Of a stretch of 64,000 nt of DNA, positions 22,561 to 36,659 are shown one piece after another (position 1 is the first letter of the stretch; each line of letters begins with the position of its first letter). Below the pieces are notes generated by a model. The model saw only the letters and a list, made by a program, of their open reading frames with translations. It was not told where the DNA came from and ran no database searches. Both the position numbers and the translations under genes were made by a program. The stretch comes from Callipepla californica brunnescens (lineage: Eukaryota; Chordata; Aves; Galliformes; Odontophoridae). Location: contig JALIRH010000075.1 of assembly GCA_023055505.1 (NCBI GenBank), forward strand, positions 496,001 to 560,000, read 5' to 3'.

Positions 22561-25500
22561 ATGCACGAACCGCTGTTAACCGCGGATTCCGATTCAATCG
22601 CATCAATCGCCTTTACTTCTGAGATTGCCGGTAAGGAAGACGCGAGTCAGAAGACTGCCTTACACTCTATAGCGGCTTCTTATTCAGCCGTCTACTGTCC
22701 TATATAACGATTCGCGGTTAACGCATGTAAGGGACTCAGTTTCAGGAGCTGTACGAGAACGTATGCTGAACCCCAAAGTTTTTGAGACGAAAAATTTAAA
22801 TCCCACTTTGCTCTGCAACTGAATACAAAGTATGTCTGCATCGGTCATTCACCTGCATCACGATTTCAAACTTTTCTCTGAGAAGTGTTCTTATCCATTT
22901 GAGATCCTCTATGTTACACAGTCACTCCTCGTTTCCTTACTCTACACAGTGATCGTTTTGATTCCTCACAGAAACATGTGCTGTTCAGTGCTAAGGAAAC
23001 AGTGTAGATACTTAAAGTACTTAGACCTGTTTCCTCTAACAAATGCATGTGTCATTTCAACACTTACTATTGTTTCCCAGTAAGCCTTTTCATTGGAGCT
23101 TCTATAATGCAGATTATAAGAAGGTGCACATACCGGCACATGCTCTATGCACGAACCGCTGTTAACCGCGGATTCCGATTCAATCGCATCAATCGCCTTT
23201 ACTTCTGAGATTGCCGGTAAGGAAGACGCGAGTCAGAAGACTGCCTTACACTCTATAGCGGCTTCACTATTCAGCCCTCTGCTGTCCTATATAACAAATC
23301 GCAAATAACGCATGTAAGGAACTCAGTTTCAGGAGATGTACGAGAATGTATGCTGAACCCCAATGATAGTGAGATGAAAAATTTAAATCCCACTTTGCTC
23401 TGCAACTGAATACAAATTATGTCTGCATCGGTCATTCACCTGCAAGCACGATTTCAAACTTTTCTCTGAGAAGTGTTCTTATCCATTTGAGATCCTTTAT
23501 GTAACACAGTCACTCCTCGTTTCCTTTCCATACAGAGTGATCTTTATGATTCTTCACAGAACCATGTGCTGTTCAGTGCTAAGGAAACAGTGTAGATGCT
23601 TAAAGTAATTAGAGATGTTTCCTCTATCAAATGCATCTGAATTTCCACCTCTTACAATTCTTTCCCAAGAAACTTTTTATTGGAGCTTCCTCCATGCAAA
23701 TTATAAGAAGGTGCACATACCGGCACAAGCACTATGCACGAACCGCTGTTAACCGCGGATTCCGATTCAATCGCATCAATCGCCTTTACTTCTGAGTTTG
23801 CCGCTAAGGAAGAAGCGAGTCAGAAGACTGCCTTACACTCTATAGCGGCTTCTTATTCAGCCGGCTATCTTTCTATATTAAGGAATCGCGAAAAACACGT
23901 GAAAAATGAGTCTGTTTCAGGAGCTGTATGAGAATGTATACTGGACATCAGTGTTAGTGAGAGGGAAATTTTAAATCCCACTACTTTTCTGCTACTGAAT
24001 GCAAAGTATGTCTGCATCAGTCATTCACCTGCAAGCACGATTTCAAACTTTTCTCTGACAACTGTTGTTATACATTTTAGATCCTCATTGTAACACAGTC
24101 ACTCCTCGTTTCCTTACTCTACACAGTGATCCTTTTGATTCTCCACAGAACCATATGCTGTCTAGTGCCAAGGAAACAGTGTAGATGCTTAAACTACTTA
24201 TAGATGTTTCCTCTACCAAATGCATCTGAATTTCCACCTCTTACAATTCTTTCCCAGTAAGCCTTTTCATTGGAGCTTCTATAATGCAGATTATAAGAAG
24301 GTGCACATACCGGCACAAGCACTATGCACGAACCGCTGTTAACCGCGGATTCCGATTCAATCGCATCAATCGCCTTTACTTCTGAGATTGCCGCTAAGGA
24401 AGACGCGAGTCAGAAGACTGCCTTACACTCTATAGCGGCTTCTTAGTCAGCCGTCTACTGTCCTATATAAAGATCGCGGTTAGCGCATGTAAGGGACTCA
24501 GTTTCAGGAGATGTACGAGAATGTATGCTGAACCCCAAAGTTTTTGAGACGAAAAATTTAAATCCCACTTTGCTCTGCAACTGAATGCAAAGCATGTCTG
24601 CATCGGTCATTCACCTGCATCACGATTTCAAACTTTTCTCTGAGAAGTGTTCTTATCCATTTGAGATCCATTATGTAACACAGTCACTCCTCAATTCCTT
24701 ACTCTACACAGTGATCGTTTTGTTTCTCCACAGAACCATATGCTGTTTAGTGCTAAGGAAACAGTGTAGATGCTTAAAGTACTTATAGATGTTTCCTCTA
24801 CCAAATGCATCTGAATTTAAACCTCTTACAATTCTTTCCCAATAAACTTTTTATTGGAGCTTCTTTCATGCAAATTATAAGAAGGTGCACATACCGGCAC
24901 AAGCACTATGCACGAACCGCTGTTAACCGCGGATTCCGATTCAATCGCATCAATCGCCTTTACTTCTGAGATTGCCGGTAAGGAAGACGCGAGTCAGAAG
25001 ACTGCCTTACACTCTATAGCGGCTTCACTATTCAGCCCTCTGCTGTCCTATATAACAAATCGCGAATAACGCATGTAAGGAACTCAGTTTCAGGAGCTGT
25101 ACGAGAATGTATGCTGAACCCCAAAGTTTTTGAGACGAAAAATTTAAATCCCACTTTGCTCTGCAACTGAATACAAATTATGTCTGCATCGGTCATTCAC
25201 CTGCAAGCACGATTTCAAACTTTTCTCTGAGAAGTGTTCTTATCCATTTGAGATCCTCTATGTAACACAGTCACTCCTCGTTTCCTTTCCATACAGAGTG
25301 ATCTTTATGATTCTCCACAGAACCATGTGCTGTTCAGTGCGAAGGAAACAGTGTAGATGCTTAAAGTAATTAGAGATGTTTCCTCTACCAAATGCATCTG
25401 AATTTCCACCTCTTACAATTCTTTCCCAGTAAGCCTTTTCATTGGAGCTTCTATAATGCAGATTATAAGAAGGTGCACATACCGGCACAAGCACTATGCA

Positions 25501-27259
25501 CGAACCGCTGTTAACCGCGGATTCCGATTCAATCGCATCAATCGCCTTTACTTCTGAGTTTGCCGCTAAGGAAGACGCGAGTCAGAAGACTGCCGATCAC
25601 TGTATAGCGGCTTCTCTATTCACCCGGCTGTCTTTCTATATTAAGGAATCGCGAAAAACACGTGAAAATGAGTCTGTTTCAGGAGCTGTATGAGAATGTA
25701 TACTGGACATCTGTGTTAGTGAGAGGGAAATTTTAAATCCCACTACTTTTCTGCTATAGAATGCAAAGTATGTCTGCATCAGTCATTCACCTGCAAGCAC
25801 GATTTCAAACTTTTCTCTGACAACTGTTGTTATCCATTTTAGATCCTCATTGTAACACATCACTCCTCGTTTCCCTACCATACACAGTGATCGTTTTGAT
25901 TCCTCACAGAACCATGTGCTGTTCAGTGCTAAGGAAACAGTGTAGATACTTAAAGTACTTAGACCTGTTTCCTCTAACAAATGCATGTGTCATTTCAACA
26001 CTTACTATTGTTTCCCAGTAAGCCTTTTCATTGGAGCTTCTATAATGCAGATTATAAGAAGGTGCACATACCGGCACATGCTCTATGCACGAACCGCTGT
26101 TAACCGCGGATTCCGATTCAATCGCATCAATCGCCTTTACTTCTGAGATTGCCGGTAAGGAAGACGCGAGTCAGAAGACTGCCTTACACTCTATAGCGGC
26201 TTCACTATTCAGCCCTCTGCTGTCCTATATAACAAATCGCGAATAACGCATGTAAGGAACTCAGTTTCAGGAGCTGTACGAGAATGTATGCTGAACCCCA
26301 AAGTTTTTGAGACGAAAAATTTAAATCCCACTTTGCTCTGCAACTGAATACAAAGTATGTCTGCATCGGTCATTCACCTGCAAGCACGATTTCAAACTTT
26401 TCTCTGAGAAGTGTTCTTATCCATTTGAGATCCTTTATGTAACACAGTCACTCCTCGTTTCCTTTCCATACAGAGTGATCTTTATGATTCTTCACAGAAC
26501 CATGTGCTGTTCAGTGCTAAGGAAACAGTGTAGATGCTTAAAGTAATTAGAGATGTTTCCTCTATCAAATGCATCTGAATTTCCACCTCTTACAATTCTT
26601 TCCCAAGAAACTTTTTTTGGGAGCTTCCTCCATGCAAATTATAAGAAGGTGCACATACCGGCACAAGCACTATGCACGAACCGCTGTTAACCGCGGATTC
26701 CAATTCAATCGCATCAATCGCCTTTACTTCTGAGTTTGCCGCTAAGGAAGAAGCGAGTCAGAAGACTGCCGATCACTGTATAGCGGCTTCTCTATTCACC
26801 CGGCTGTCTTTCTATATTAAGGAATCGCGAAAAACACGTGAAAATGAGTCTGTTTCAGGAGCTGTATGAGAATGTATACTGGACATCAGTGTTAGTGAGA
26901 GGGAAATTTTAAATCCCACTACTTTTCTGCTACTGAATGCAAAGTATGTCTGCATCAGTCATTCACCTGCAAGCACGATTTCAAACTTTTCTCTGACAAC
27001 TGTTGTTATACAATTTAGATCCTCATTGTAACACAGTCAACCCACGTTTCCTTACTCTACCCAGTGATCCTTTTGATTCTCCACAGAAACATATGCTGTC
27101 TAGTGCCAAGGAAACAGTGTAGATGCTTAAAGTACTTACAGATGTTTCCTCTACCAAATGCATCTGTATTTCCTCCTATTACAATTGTTTCCCAAAATCT
27201 TTTCATTTGAACCTGTAGAATGCAAATTATACGAAGGTGCACATACCGGCACAAGCACT
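22561..27259. repeat. 8-monomer HOR, copy 1 (A B C A' B C B C)
   Basis: Anchors are 22561, 23147, 23734, 24324, 24908, 25496, 26085 and 26672. The order with B subtypes is A B2 C A' B1 C B1 C. Each anchor recurs 4,699 or 4,700 bp later. The third monomer of this copy is an A/C chimera, whereas copies 2 and 3 have an ordinary C there. Confidence 0.9.
23734..24323 (+). repeat. Chimeric monomer A/C
   Basis: After the core this monomer reads CTTACACTCTATAGCGGC and TTATTCAGCC like class A. From about 23862 it continues CGGCTATCTTTC and GCGAAAAACACGTG like class C. The corresponding monomers at 28433 and 33133 are plain C. The event is therefore either specific to this HOR copy or was corrected in the others. 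Confidence 0.75.
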
Positions 27260-29023
27260 ATGCACGAACCGCTGTTAACCGCGGATTCCGATTCAATCGC
27301 ATCAATCGCCTTTACTTCTGAGATTGCCGGTAAGGAAGACGCGAGTCAGAAGACTGCCTTACGCTCTATAGCGGCTTCTTATTCAGCCGTCTACTGTCCT
27401 ATATAACGATTCGCGGTTAACGCATGTAAGGGACTCAGTTTCAGGAGCTGTACGAGAACGTATGCTGAACCCCAATGTTAGTGAGACGAAAAATTTAAAT
27501 CCCACTTTGCTCTGCAACTGAATACAAAGTATGTCTGCATCGGTCATTCACCTGCATCACGATTTCAAACTTTTCTCTGAGAAGTGTTCTTATCCATTTG
27601 AGATCCTCTATGTTACACAGTCACTCCTCGTTTCCTTACTCTACACAGTGATCGTTTTGATTCCTCACAGAAACATGTGCTGTTCAGTGCTAAGGAAACA
27701 GTGTAGATACTTAAAGTACTTAGACCTGTTTCCTCTAACAAATGCATGTGTCATTTCAACACTTACTATTGTTTCCCAGTAAGCCTTTTCATTGGAGCTT
27801 CTATAATGCAGATTATAAGAAGGTGCACATACCGGCACATGCTCTATGCACGAACCGCTGTTAACCGCGGATTCCGATTCAATCGCATCAATCGCCTTTA
27901 CTTCTGAGATTGCCGGTAAGGAAGACGCGAGTCAGAAGACTGCCTTACACTCTATAGCGGCTTCACTATTCAGCCCTCTGCTGTCCTATATAACAAATCG
28001 CAAATAACGCATGTAAGGAACTCAGTTTCAGGAGATGTACGAGAATGTATGCTGAACCCCAATGTTAGTGAGATGAAAAATTTAAATCCCACTTTGCTCT
28101 GCAACTGAATACAAATTATGTCTGCATCGGTCATTCACCTGCAAGCACGATTTCAAACTTTTCTCTGAGAAGTGTTCTTATCCATTTGAGATCCTTTATG
28201 TAACACAGTCACTCCTCGTTTCCTTTCCATACAGAGTGATCTTTATGATTCTTCACAGAACCATGTGCTGTTCAGTGCTAAGGAAACAGTGTAGATGCTT
28301 AAAGTAATTAGAGATGTTTCCTCTACCAAATGCATCTGAATTTCCACCTCTTACAATTCTTTCCCAAGAAACTTTTTATTGGAGCTTCCTCCATGCAAAT
28401 TATAAGAAGGTGCACATACCGGCACAAGCACTATGCACGAACCGCTGTTAACCGCGGATTCCGATTCAATCGCATCAATCGCCTTTACTTCTGATTTTGC
28501 CGCTAAGGAAGAAGCGAGTCAGAAGACTGCCGATCACTGTATAGCGGCTTCTCTATTCACCCGGCTGTCTTTCTATATTAAGGAATCGCGAAAAACACGT
28601 GAAAAATGAGTCTGTTTCAGGAACTGTATGAGAATGTATACTGGACATCAGCGTTAGTGAGAGGGAAATTTTAAATCCCACTACTTTTCTGCAACTGAAT
28701 GCAAAGTATGTCTGCATCAGTCATTCACCTGCAAGCACGATTTCAAACTTTTCTCTGACAACTGTTGTTATACATTTTAGATCCTCATTGTAACACAGTC
28801 ACTCCTCGTTTCCTTACTCTACACAGTGATCCTTTTGATTCTCCACAGAACCATATGCTGTCTAGTGCCAAGGAAACAGTGTAGATGCTTAAACTACTTA
28901 TAGATGTTTCCTCTACCAAATGCATCTGAATTTCCACCTCTTACAATTCTTTCCCAGTAAGCCTTTTCATTGGAGCTTCTATAATGCAGATTATAAGAAG
29001 GTGCACATACCGGCACAAGCACT

Positions 29024-29607
29024 ATGCACGAACCGCTGTTAACCGCGGATTCCGATTCAATCGCATCAATCGCCTTTACTTCTGAGATTGCCGCTAAGGA
29101 AGACGCGAGTCAGAAGACTGCCTTACACTCTATAGCGGCTTCTTAGTCAGCCGTCTACTGTCCTATATAAAGATCGCGGTTAGCGCATGTAAGGGACTCA
29201 GTTTCAGGAGATGTACGAGAATGTATGCTGAACCCCAAAGTTTTTGAGACGAAAAATTTAAATCCCACTTTGCTCTGCAACTGAATGCAAAGCATGTCTG
29301 CATCGGTCATTCACCTGCATCACGATTTCAAACTTTTCTCTGAGAAGTGTTCTTATCCATTTGAGATCCATTATGTAACACAGTCACTCCTCAATTCCTT
29401 ACTCTACAAAGTGATCGTTTTGTTTCTCCACAGAACCATATGCTGTTTAGTGCTAAGGAAACAGTGTAGATGCTTAAAGTACTTATAGATGTTTCCTCTA
29501 CCAAATGCATCTGAATTTAAACCTCTTACAATTCTTTCCCAATAAACTTTTTATTGGAGCTTCTTTCATGCAAATTATAAGAAGGTGCACATACCGGCAC
29601 AAGCACT
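29024..29607 (+). repeat. Class A' monomer (representative of 10)
   Basis: A' resembles A up to CTACTGTCCTATATAA but continues AGATCGCGGTTA, a short deletion relative to A, so it is usually the shortest monomer (584-586 bp). Most copies are followed by AAAGTTTTTGAGACG and a downstream part with TCACTCCTCAATTCC. Assigned anchors are 3779, 6128, 15517, 20212, 24324, 29024, 33724, 40771, 47227 and 58963. A diagnostic GTTAACTGCGG marks those at 15517, 40771, 47227 and 58963, and all four are directly followed by an F monomer. CTTAGTCAGCC marks those at 15517, 24324, 29024, 33724 and 58963. Confidence 0.85.
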
Positions 29608-30784
29608 ATGCACGAACCGCTGTTAACCGCGGATTCCGATTCAATCGCATCAATCGCCTTTACTTCTGAGATTGCCGGTAAGGAAGACGCGAGTCAGAAG
29701 ACTGCCTTACACTCTATAGCGGCTTCACTATTCAGCCATCTGCTGTCCTATATAACAAATCGCGAATAACGCATGTAAGGAACTCTGTTTCAGGAGCTGT
29801 ACGAGAATGTATGCTGAACCCCAAAGTTTTTGAGACGAAAAATTTAAATCCCACTTTGCTCTGCAACTGAATACAAATTATGTCTGCATCGGTCATTCAC
29901 CTGCAAGCACGATTTCAAACTTTTCTCTGAGAAGTGTTCTTATCCATTTGAGATCCTCTATGTAACACAGTCACTCCTCGTTTCCTTTCCATACAGAGTG
30001 ATCTTTATGATTCTCCACAGAACCATGTGCTGTTCAGTGCGAAGGAAACAGTGTAGATGCTTAAAGTAATTAGAGATGTTTCCTCTACCAAATGCATCTG
30101 AATTTCCACCTCTTACAATTCTTTCCCAGTAAGCCTTTTCATTGGAGCTTCTATAATGCAGATTATAAGAAGGTGCACATACCGGCACAAGCACTATGCA
30201 CGAACCGCTGTTAACCGCGGATTCCGATTCAATCGCATCAATCGCCTTTACTTCTGAGTTTGCCGCTAAGGAAGACGCGAGTCAGAAGACTGCCGATCAC
30301 TGTATAGCGGCTTCTCTATTCACCCGGCTGTCTTTCTATATTAAGGAATCGCGAAAAACACGTGAAAATGAGTCTGTTTCAGGAGCTGTATGAGAATGTA
30401 TACTGGACATCTGTGTTAGTGAGAGGGAAATTTTAAATCCCACTACTTTTCTGCTATAGAATGCAAAGTATGTCTGCATCAGTCATTCACCTGCAAGCAC
30501 GATTTCAAACTTTTCTCTGACAACTGTTGTTATCCATTTTAGATCCTCATTGTAACACATCACTCCTCGTTTCCCTACCATACACAGTGATCGTTTTGAT
30601 TCCTCACAGAACCATGTGCTGTTCAGTGCTAAGGAAACAGTGTAGATACTTAAAGTACTTAGACCTGTTTCCTCTAACAAATGCATGTGTCATTTCAACA
30701 CTTACTATTGTTTCCCAGTAAGCCTTTTCATTGGAGCTTCTATAATGCAGATTATAAGAAGGTGCACATACCGGCACATGCTCT

Positions 30785-31371
30785 ATGCACGAACCGCTGT
30801 TAACCGCGGATTCCGATTCAATCGCATCAATCGCCTTTACTTCTGAGATTGCCGGTAAGGAAGACGCGAGTCAGAAGACTGCCTTACACTCTATAGCGGC
30901 TTCACTATTCAGCCCTCTGCTGTCCTATATAACAAATCGCGAATAACGCATGTAAGGAACTCAGTTTCAGGAGCTGTACGAGAATGTATGCTGAACCCCA
31001 AAGTTTTTGAGACGAAAAATTTAAATCCCACTTTGCTCTGCAACTGAATACAAAGTATGTCTGCATCGGTCATTCACCTGCAAGCACGATTTCAAACTTT
31101 TCTCTGAGAAGTGTTCTTATCCATTTGAGATCCTTTATGTAACACAGTCACTCCTCGTTTCCTTTCCATACAGAGTGATCTTTATGATTCTTCACAGAAC
31201 CATGTGCTGTTCAGTGCTAAGGAAACAGTGTAGATGCTTAAAGTAATTAGAGATGTTTCCTCTATCAAATGCATCTGAATTTCCACCTCTTACAATTCTT
31301 TCCCAAGAAACTTTTTATTGGAGCTTCCTCCATGCAAATTATAAGAAGGTGCACATACCGGCACAAGCACT
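30785..31371 (+). repeat. Class B monomer (representative of 20)
   Basis: Class B carries CTATTCAGCCCTCTGCTGTC and, in most copies, ATATAACAAATCGC. Two subtypes are visible. B1 has GCGAATAACG, GCTGTACG and AAAGTTTTTGAGACG (for example 24908, 26085, 29608, 30785, 34308, 35485). B2 has GCAAATAACG, GATGTACG and CAATGTTAGTGAGATG (for example 21383, 27846, 32546; 23147 with CAATGATAG). Assigned anchors are 840, 4951, 13751, 14339, 19035, 21383, 23147, 24908, 26085, 27846, 29608, 30785, 32546, 34308, 35485, 37246, 43703, 56024, 57786 and 63655. The copy at 13751 is a B/A chimera. Confidence 0.85.
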
Positions 31372-31959
31372 ATGCACGAACCGCTGTTAACCGCGGATTC
31401 CAATTCAATCGCATCAATCGCCTTTACTTCTGAGTTTGCCGCTAAGGAAGAAGCGAGTCAGAAGACTGCCGATCACTGTATAGCGGCTTCTCTATTCACC
31501 CGGCTGTCTTTCTATATTAAGGAATCGCGAAAAACACGTGAAAATGAGTCTGTTTCAGGAGCTGTATGAGAATGTATACTGGACATCAGTGTTAGTGAGA
31601 GGGAAATTTTAAATCCCACTACTTTTCTGCTACTGAATGCAAAGTATGTCTGCATCAGTCATTCACCTGCAAGCACGATTTCAAACTTTTCTCTGACAAC
31701 TGTTGTTATACAATTTAGATCCTCATTGTAACACAGTCAACCCACGTTTCCTTACTCTACCCAGTGATCCTTTTGATTCTCCACAGAAACATATGCTGTC
31801 TAGTGCCAAGGAAACAGTGTAGATGCTTAAAGTACTTACAGATGTTTCCTCTACCAAATGCATCTGTATTTCCTCCTATTACAATTGTTTCCCAAAATCT
31901 TTTCATTTGAACCTGTAGAATGCAAATTATACGAAGGTGCACATACCGGCACAAGCACT
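31372..31959 (+). repeat. Class C monomer (representative of 23)
   Basis: Class C carries GATCACTGTATAGCGGCTTC, TTCACCCGGCTGTCTTTC and GCGAAAAACACGTGAAAA, then GGACATCAGTGTTAGTGAG. Its length varies from 586 to 591 bp, partly from changes in A-runs. An extra A (GTGAAAAATGAG) is present in 5537, 21970, 23734, 28433, 33133 and 37833, and an expanded earlier run in 14926. Assigned anchors are 1426, 2015, 2605, 5537, 8470, 14926, 19622, 21970, 23734, 25496, 26672, 28433, 30196, 31372, 33133, 34896, 36072, 37833, 40181, 44290, 46637, 56611 and 58373. It contains the CACGTG hexamer but not the full palindrome seen in class E. Confidence 0.87.
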
Positions 31960-34900
31960 ATGCACGAACCGCTGTTAACCGCGGATTCCGATTCAATCGC
32001 ATCAATCGCCTTTACTTCTGAGATTGCCGGTAAGGAAGACGCGAGTCAGAAGACTGCCTTACGCTCTATAGCGGCTTCTTATTCAGCCGTCTACTGTCCT
32101 ATATAACGATTCGCGGTTAACGCATGTAAGGGACTCAGTTTCAGGAGCTGTACGAGAACGTATGCTGAACCCCAATGTTAGTGAGACGAAAAATTTAAAT
32201 CCCACTTTGCTCTGCAACTGAATACAAAGTATGTCTGCATCGGTCATTCACCTGCATCACGATTTCAAACTTTTCTCTGAGAAGTGTTCTTATCCATTTG
32301 AGATCCTCTATGTTACACAGTCACTCCTCGTTTCCTTACTCTACACAGTGATCGTTTTGATTCCTCACAGAAACATGTGCTGTTCAGTGCTAAGGAAACA
32401 GTGTAGATACTTAAAGTACTTAGACCTGTTTCCTCTAACAAATGCATGTGTCATTTCAACACTTACTATTGTTTCCCAGTAAGCCTTTTCATTGGAGCTT
32501 CTATAATGCAGATTATAAGAAGGTGCACATACCGGCACATGCTCTATGCACGAACCGCTGTTAATCGCGGATTCCGATTCAATCGCATCAATCGCCTTTA
32601 CTTCTGAGATTGCCGGTAAGGAAGACGCGAGTCAGAAGACTGCCTTACACTCTATAGCGGCTTCACTATTCAGCCCTCTGCTGTCCTATATAACAAATCG
32701 CAAATAACGCATGTAAGGAACTCAGTTTCAGGAGATGTACGAGAATGTATGCTGAACCCCAATGTTAGTGAGATGAAAAATTTAAATCCCACTTTGCTCT
32801 GCAACTGAATACAAATTATGTCTGCATCGGTCATTCACCTGCAAGCACGATTTCAAACTTTTCTCTGAGAAGTGTTCTTATCCATTTGAGATCCTTTATG
32901 TAACACAGTCACTCCTCGTTTCCTTTCCATACAGAGTGATCTTTATGATTCTTCACAGAACCATGTGCTGTTCAGTGCTAAGGAAACAGTGTAGATGCTT
33001 AAAGTAATTAGAGATGTTTCCTCTACCAAATGCATCTGAATTTCCACCTCTTACAATTCTTTCCCAAGAAACTTTTTATTGGAGCTTCCTCCATGCAAAT
33101 TATAAGAAGGTGCACATACCGGCACAAGCACTATGCACGAACCGCTGTTAACCGCGGATTCCGATTCAATCGCATCAATCGCCTTTACTTCTGAGTTTGC
33201 CGCTAAGGAAGAAGCGAGTCAGAAGACTGCCGATCACTGTATAGCGGCTTCTCTATTCACCCGGCTGTCTTTCTATATTAAGGAATCGCGAAAAACACGT
33301 GAAAAATGAGTCTGTTTCAGGAACTGTATGAGAATGTATACTGGACATCAGTGTTAGTGAGAGGGAAATTTTAAATCCCACTACTTTTCTGCAACTGAAT
33401 GCAAAGTATGTCTGCATCAGTCATTCACCTGCAAGCACGATTTCAAACTTTTCTCTGACAACTGTTGTTATACATTTTAGATCCTCATTGTAACACAGTC
33501 ACTCCTCGTTTCCTTACTCTACACAGTGATCCTTTTGATTCTCCACAGAACCATATGCTGTCTAGTGCCAAGGAAACAGTGTAGATGCTTAAACTACTTA
33601 TAGATGTTTCCTCTACCAAATGCATCTGAATTTCCACCTCTTACAATTCTTTCCCAGTAAGCCTTTTCATTGGAGCTTCTATAATGCAGATTATAAGAAG
33701 GTGCACATACCGGCACAAGCACTATGCACGAACCGCTGTTAACCGCGGATTCCGATTCAATCGCATCAATCGCCTTTACTTCTGAGATTGCCGGTAAGGA
33801 AGACGCGAGTCAGAAGACTGCCTTACACTCTATAGCGGCTTCTTAGTCAGCCGTCTACTGTCCTATATAAAGATCGCGGTTAGCGCATGTAAGGGACTCA
33901 GTTTCAGGAGATGTACGAGAATGTATGCTGAACCCCGAAGTTTTTGAGACGAAAAATTTAAATCCCAATTTGCTCTGCAACTGAATGCAAAGCATGTCTG
34001 CATCGGTCATTCACCTGCATCACGATTTCAAACTTTTCTCTGAGAAGTGTTCTTATCCATTTGAGATCCATTATGTAACACAGTCACTCCTCAATTCCTT
34101 ACTCTACAAAGTGATCGTTTTGTTTCTCCACAGAACCATATGCTGTTTAGTGCTAAGGAAACAGTGTAGATGCTTAAAGTTCTAATAGATGTTTCCTCTA
34201 CCAAATGCATCTGAATTTAAACCTCTTACAATTCTTTCCCAATAAACTTTTTATTGGAGCTTCTTTCATGCAAATTATAAGAAGGTGCACATACCGGCAC
34301 AAGCACTATGCACGAACCGCTGTTAACCGCGGATTCCGATTCAATCGCATCAATCGCCTTTACTTCTGAGATTGCCGCTAAGGAAGACACGAGTCAGAAG
34401 ACTGCCTTACACTCTATAGCGGCTTCACTATTCAGCCCTCTGCTGTCCTATATAACAAATCGCGAATAACGCATGTAAGGAACTCAGTTTCAGGAGCTGT
34501 ACGAGAATGTATGCTGAACCCCAAAGTTTTTGAGACGAAAAATTTAAATCCCACTTTGCTCTGCAACTGAATACAAATTATGTCTGCATCGGTCATTCAC
34601 CTGCAAGCACGATTTCAATCTTTTCTCTGAGAAGTGTTCTTATCCATTTGAGATCCTCTATGTAACACAGTCACTCCTCGTTTCCTTTCCATACAGAGTG
34701 ATCTTTATGATTCTCCACAGAACCATGTGCTGTTCAGTGCGAAGGAAACAGTGTAGATGCTTAAAGTAATTAGAGATGTTTCCTCTACCAAATGCATCTG
34801 AATTTCCACCTCTTACAATTCTTTCCCAGTAAGCCTTTTCATTGGAGCTTCTATAATGCAGATTATAAGAAGGTGCACATACCGGCACAAGCACTATGCA

Positions 34901-36659
34901 CGAACCGCTGTTAACCGCGGATTCCAATTCAATCGCATCAATCGCCTTTACTTCTGAGTTTGCCGCTAAGGAAGACGCGAGTCAGAAGACTGCCGATCAC
35001 TGTATAGCGGCTTCTCTATTCACCCGGCTGTCTTTCTATATTAAGGAATCGCGAAAAACACGTGAAAATGAGTCTGTTTCAGGAGCTGTATGAGAATGTA
35101 TACTGGACATTTGTGTTAGTGAGAGGGAAATTTTAAATCCCACTACTTTTCTGCTATAGAATGCAAAGTATGTCTGCATCAGTCATTCACCTGCAAGCAC
35201 GATTTCAAACTTTTCTCTGACAACTGTTGTTATCCATTTTAGATCCTCATTGTAACACATCACTCCTCGTTTCCCTACCATACACAGTGATCGTTTTGAT
35301 TCTCCACAGAACCATGTGCTGTTCAGTGCTAAGGAAACAGTGTAGATACTTAAAGTACTTAGACCTGTTTCCTCTAACAAATGCATGTGTCATTTCAACA
35401 CTTACTATTGTTTCCCAGTAAGCCTTTTCATTGGAGCTTCTATAATGCAGATTATAAGAAGGTGCACATACCGGCACATGCTCTATGCACGAACCGCTGT
35501 TAACCGCGGATTCCGATTCAATCGCATCAATCGCCTTTACTTCTGAGATTGCCGGTAAGGAAGACGCGAGTCAGAAGACTGCCTTACACTCTATAGCGGC
35601 TTCACTATTCAGCCCTCTGCTGTCCTATATAACAAATCGCGAATAACGCATGTAAGGAACTCAGTTTCAGGAGCTGTACGAGAATGTATGCTGAACCCCA
35701 AAGTTTTTGAGACGAAAAATTTAAATCCCACTTTGCTCTGCAACTGAATACAAAGTATGTCTGCATCGGTCATTCACCTGCAAGCACGATTTCAAACTTT
35801 TCTCTGAGAAGTGTTCTTATCCATTTGAGATCCTTTATGTAACACAGTCACTCCTCGTTTCCTTTCCATACAGAGTGATCTTTATGATTCTTCACAGAAC
35901 CATGTGCTGTTCAGTGCTAAGGAAACAGTGTAGATGCTTAAAGTAATTAGAGATGTTTCCTCTATCAAATGCATCTGAATTTCCACCTCTTACAATTCTT
36001 TCCCAAGAAACTTTTTATTGGAGCTTCCTCCATGCAAATTATAAGAAGGTGCACATACCGGCACAAGCACTATGCACGAACCGCTGTTAACCGCGGATTC
36101 CAATTCAATCGCATCAATCGCCTTTACTTCTGAGTTTGCCGCTAAGGAAGAAGCGAGTCAGAAGACTGCCGATCACTGTATAGCGGCTTCTCTATTCACC
36201 CGGCTGTCTTTCTATATTAAGGAATCGCGAAAAACACGTGAAAATGAGTCTGTTTCAGGAGCTGTATGAGAATGTATACTGGACATCAGTGTTAGTGAGA
36301 GGGAAATTTTAAATCCCACTACTTTTCTGCTACTGAATGCAAAGTATGTCTGCATCAGTCATTCACCTGCAAGCACGATTTCAAACTTTTCTCTGACAAC
36401 TGTTGTTATACAATTTAGATCCTCATTGTAACACAGTCAACCCTCGTTTCCTTACTCTACCCAGTGATCCTTTTGATTCTCCACAGAAACATATGCTGTC
36501 TAGTGCCAAGGAAACAGTGTAGATGCTTAAAGTACTTATAGATGTTTCCTCTACCAAATGCATCTGTATTTCCTCCTATTACAATTGTTTCCCAAAATCT
36601 TTTCATTTGAACCTGTAGTATGCAAATTATACGAAGGTGCACATACCGGCACAAGCACT
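31960..36659. repeat. 8-monomer HOR, copy 3 (A B C A' B C B C)
   Basis: Anchors are 31960, 32546, 33133, 33724, 34308, 34896, 35485 and 36072, spanning 4,700 bp. Private changes include GTTAATCGCGG in the B monomer at 32546, AACCCCGAAG near 33936 and AAAGTTCTAATAG near 34177. The unit structure is otherwise that of copy 2. Confidence 0.92.

Larger units (their letters stand above)
27260..31959. repeat. 8-monomer HOR, copy 2 (A B C A' B C B C)
   Basis: Anchors are 27260, 27846, 28433, 29024, 29608, 30196, 30785 and 31372, spanning 4,700 bp. Each anchor recurs exactly 4,700 bp later. Differences from copy 3 that I noticed are isolated single bases, such as TGATTTTGCC versus TGAGTTTGCC in the C monomer and GCCGCTAAGG versus GCCGGTAAGG in A'. 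This indicates recent amplification or strong homogenisation. Confidence 0.92.
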
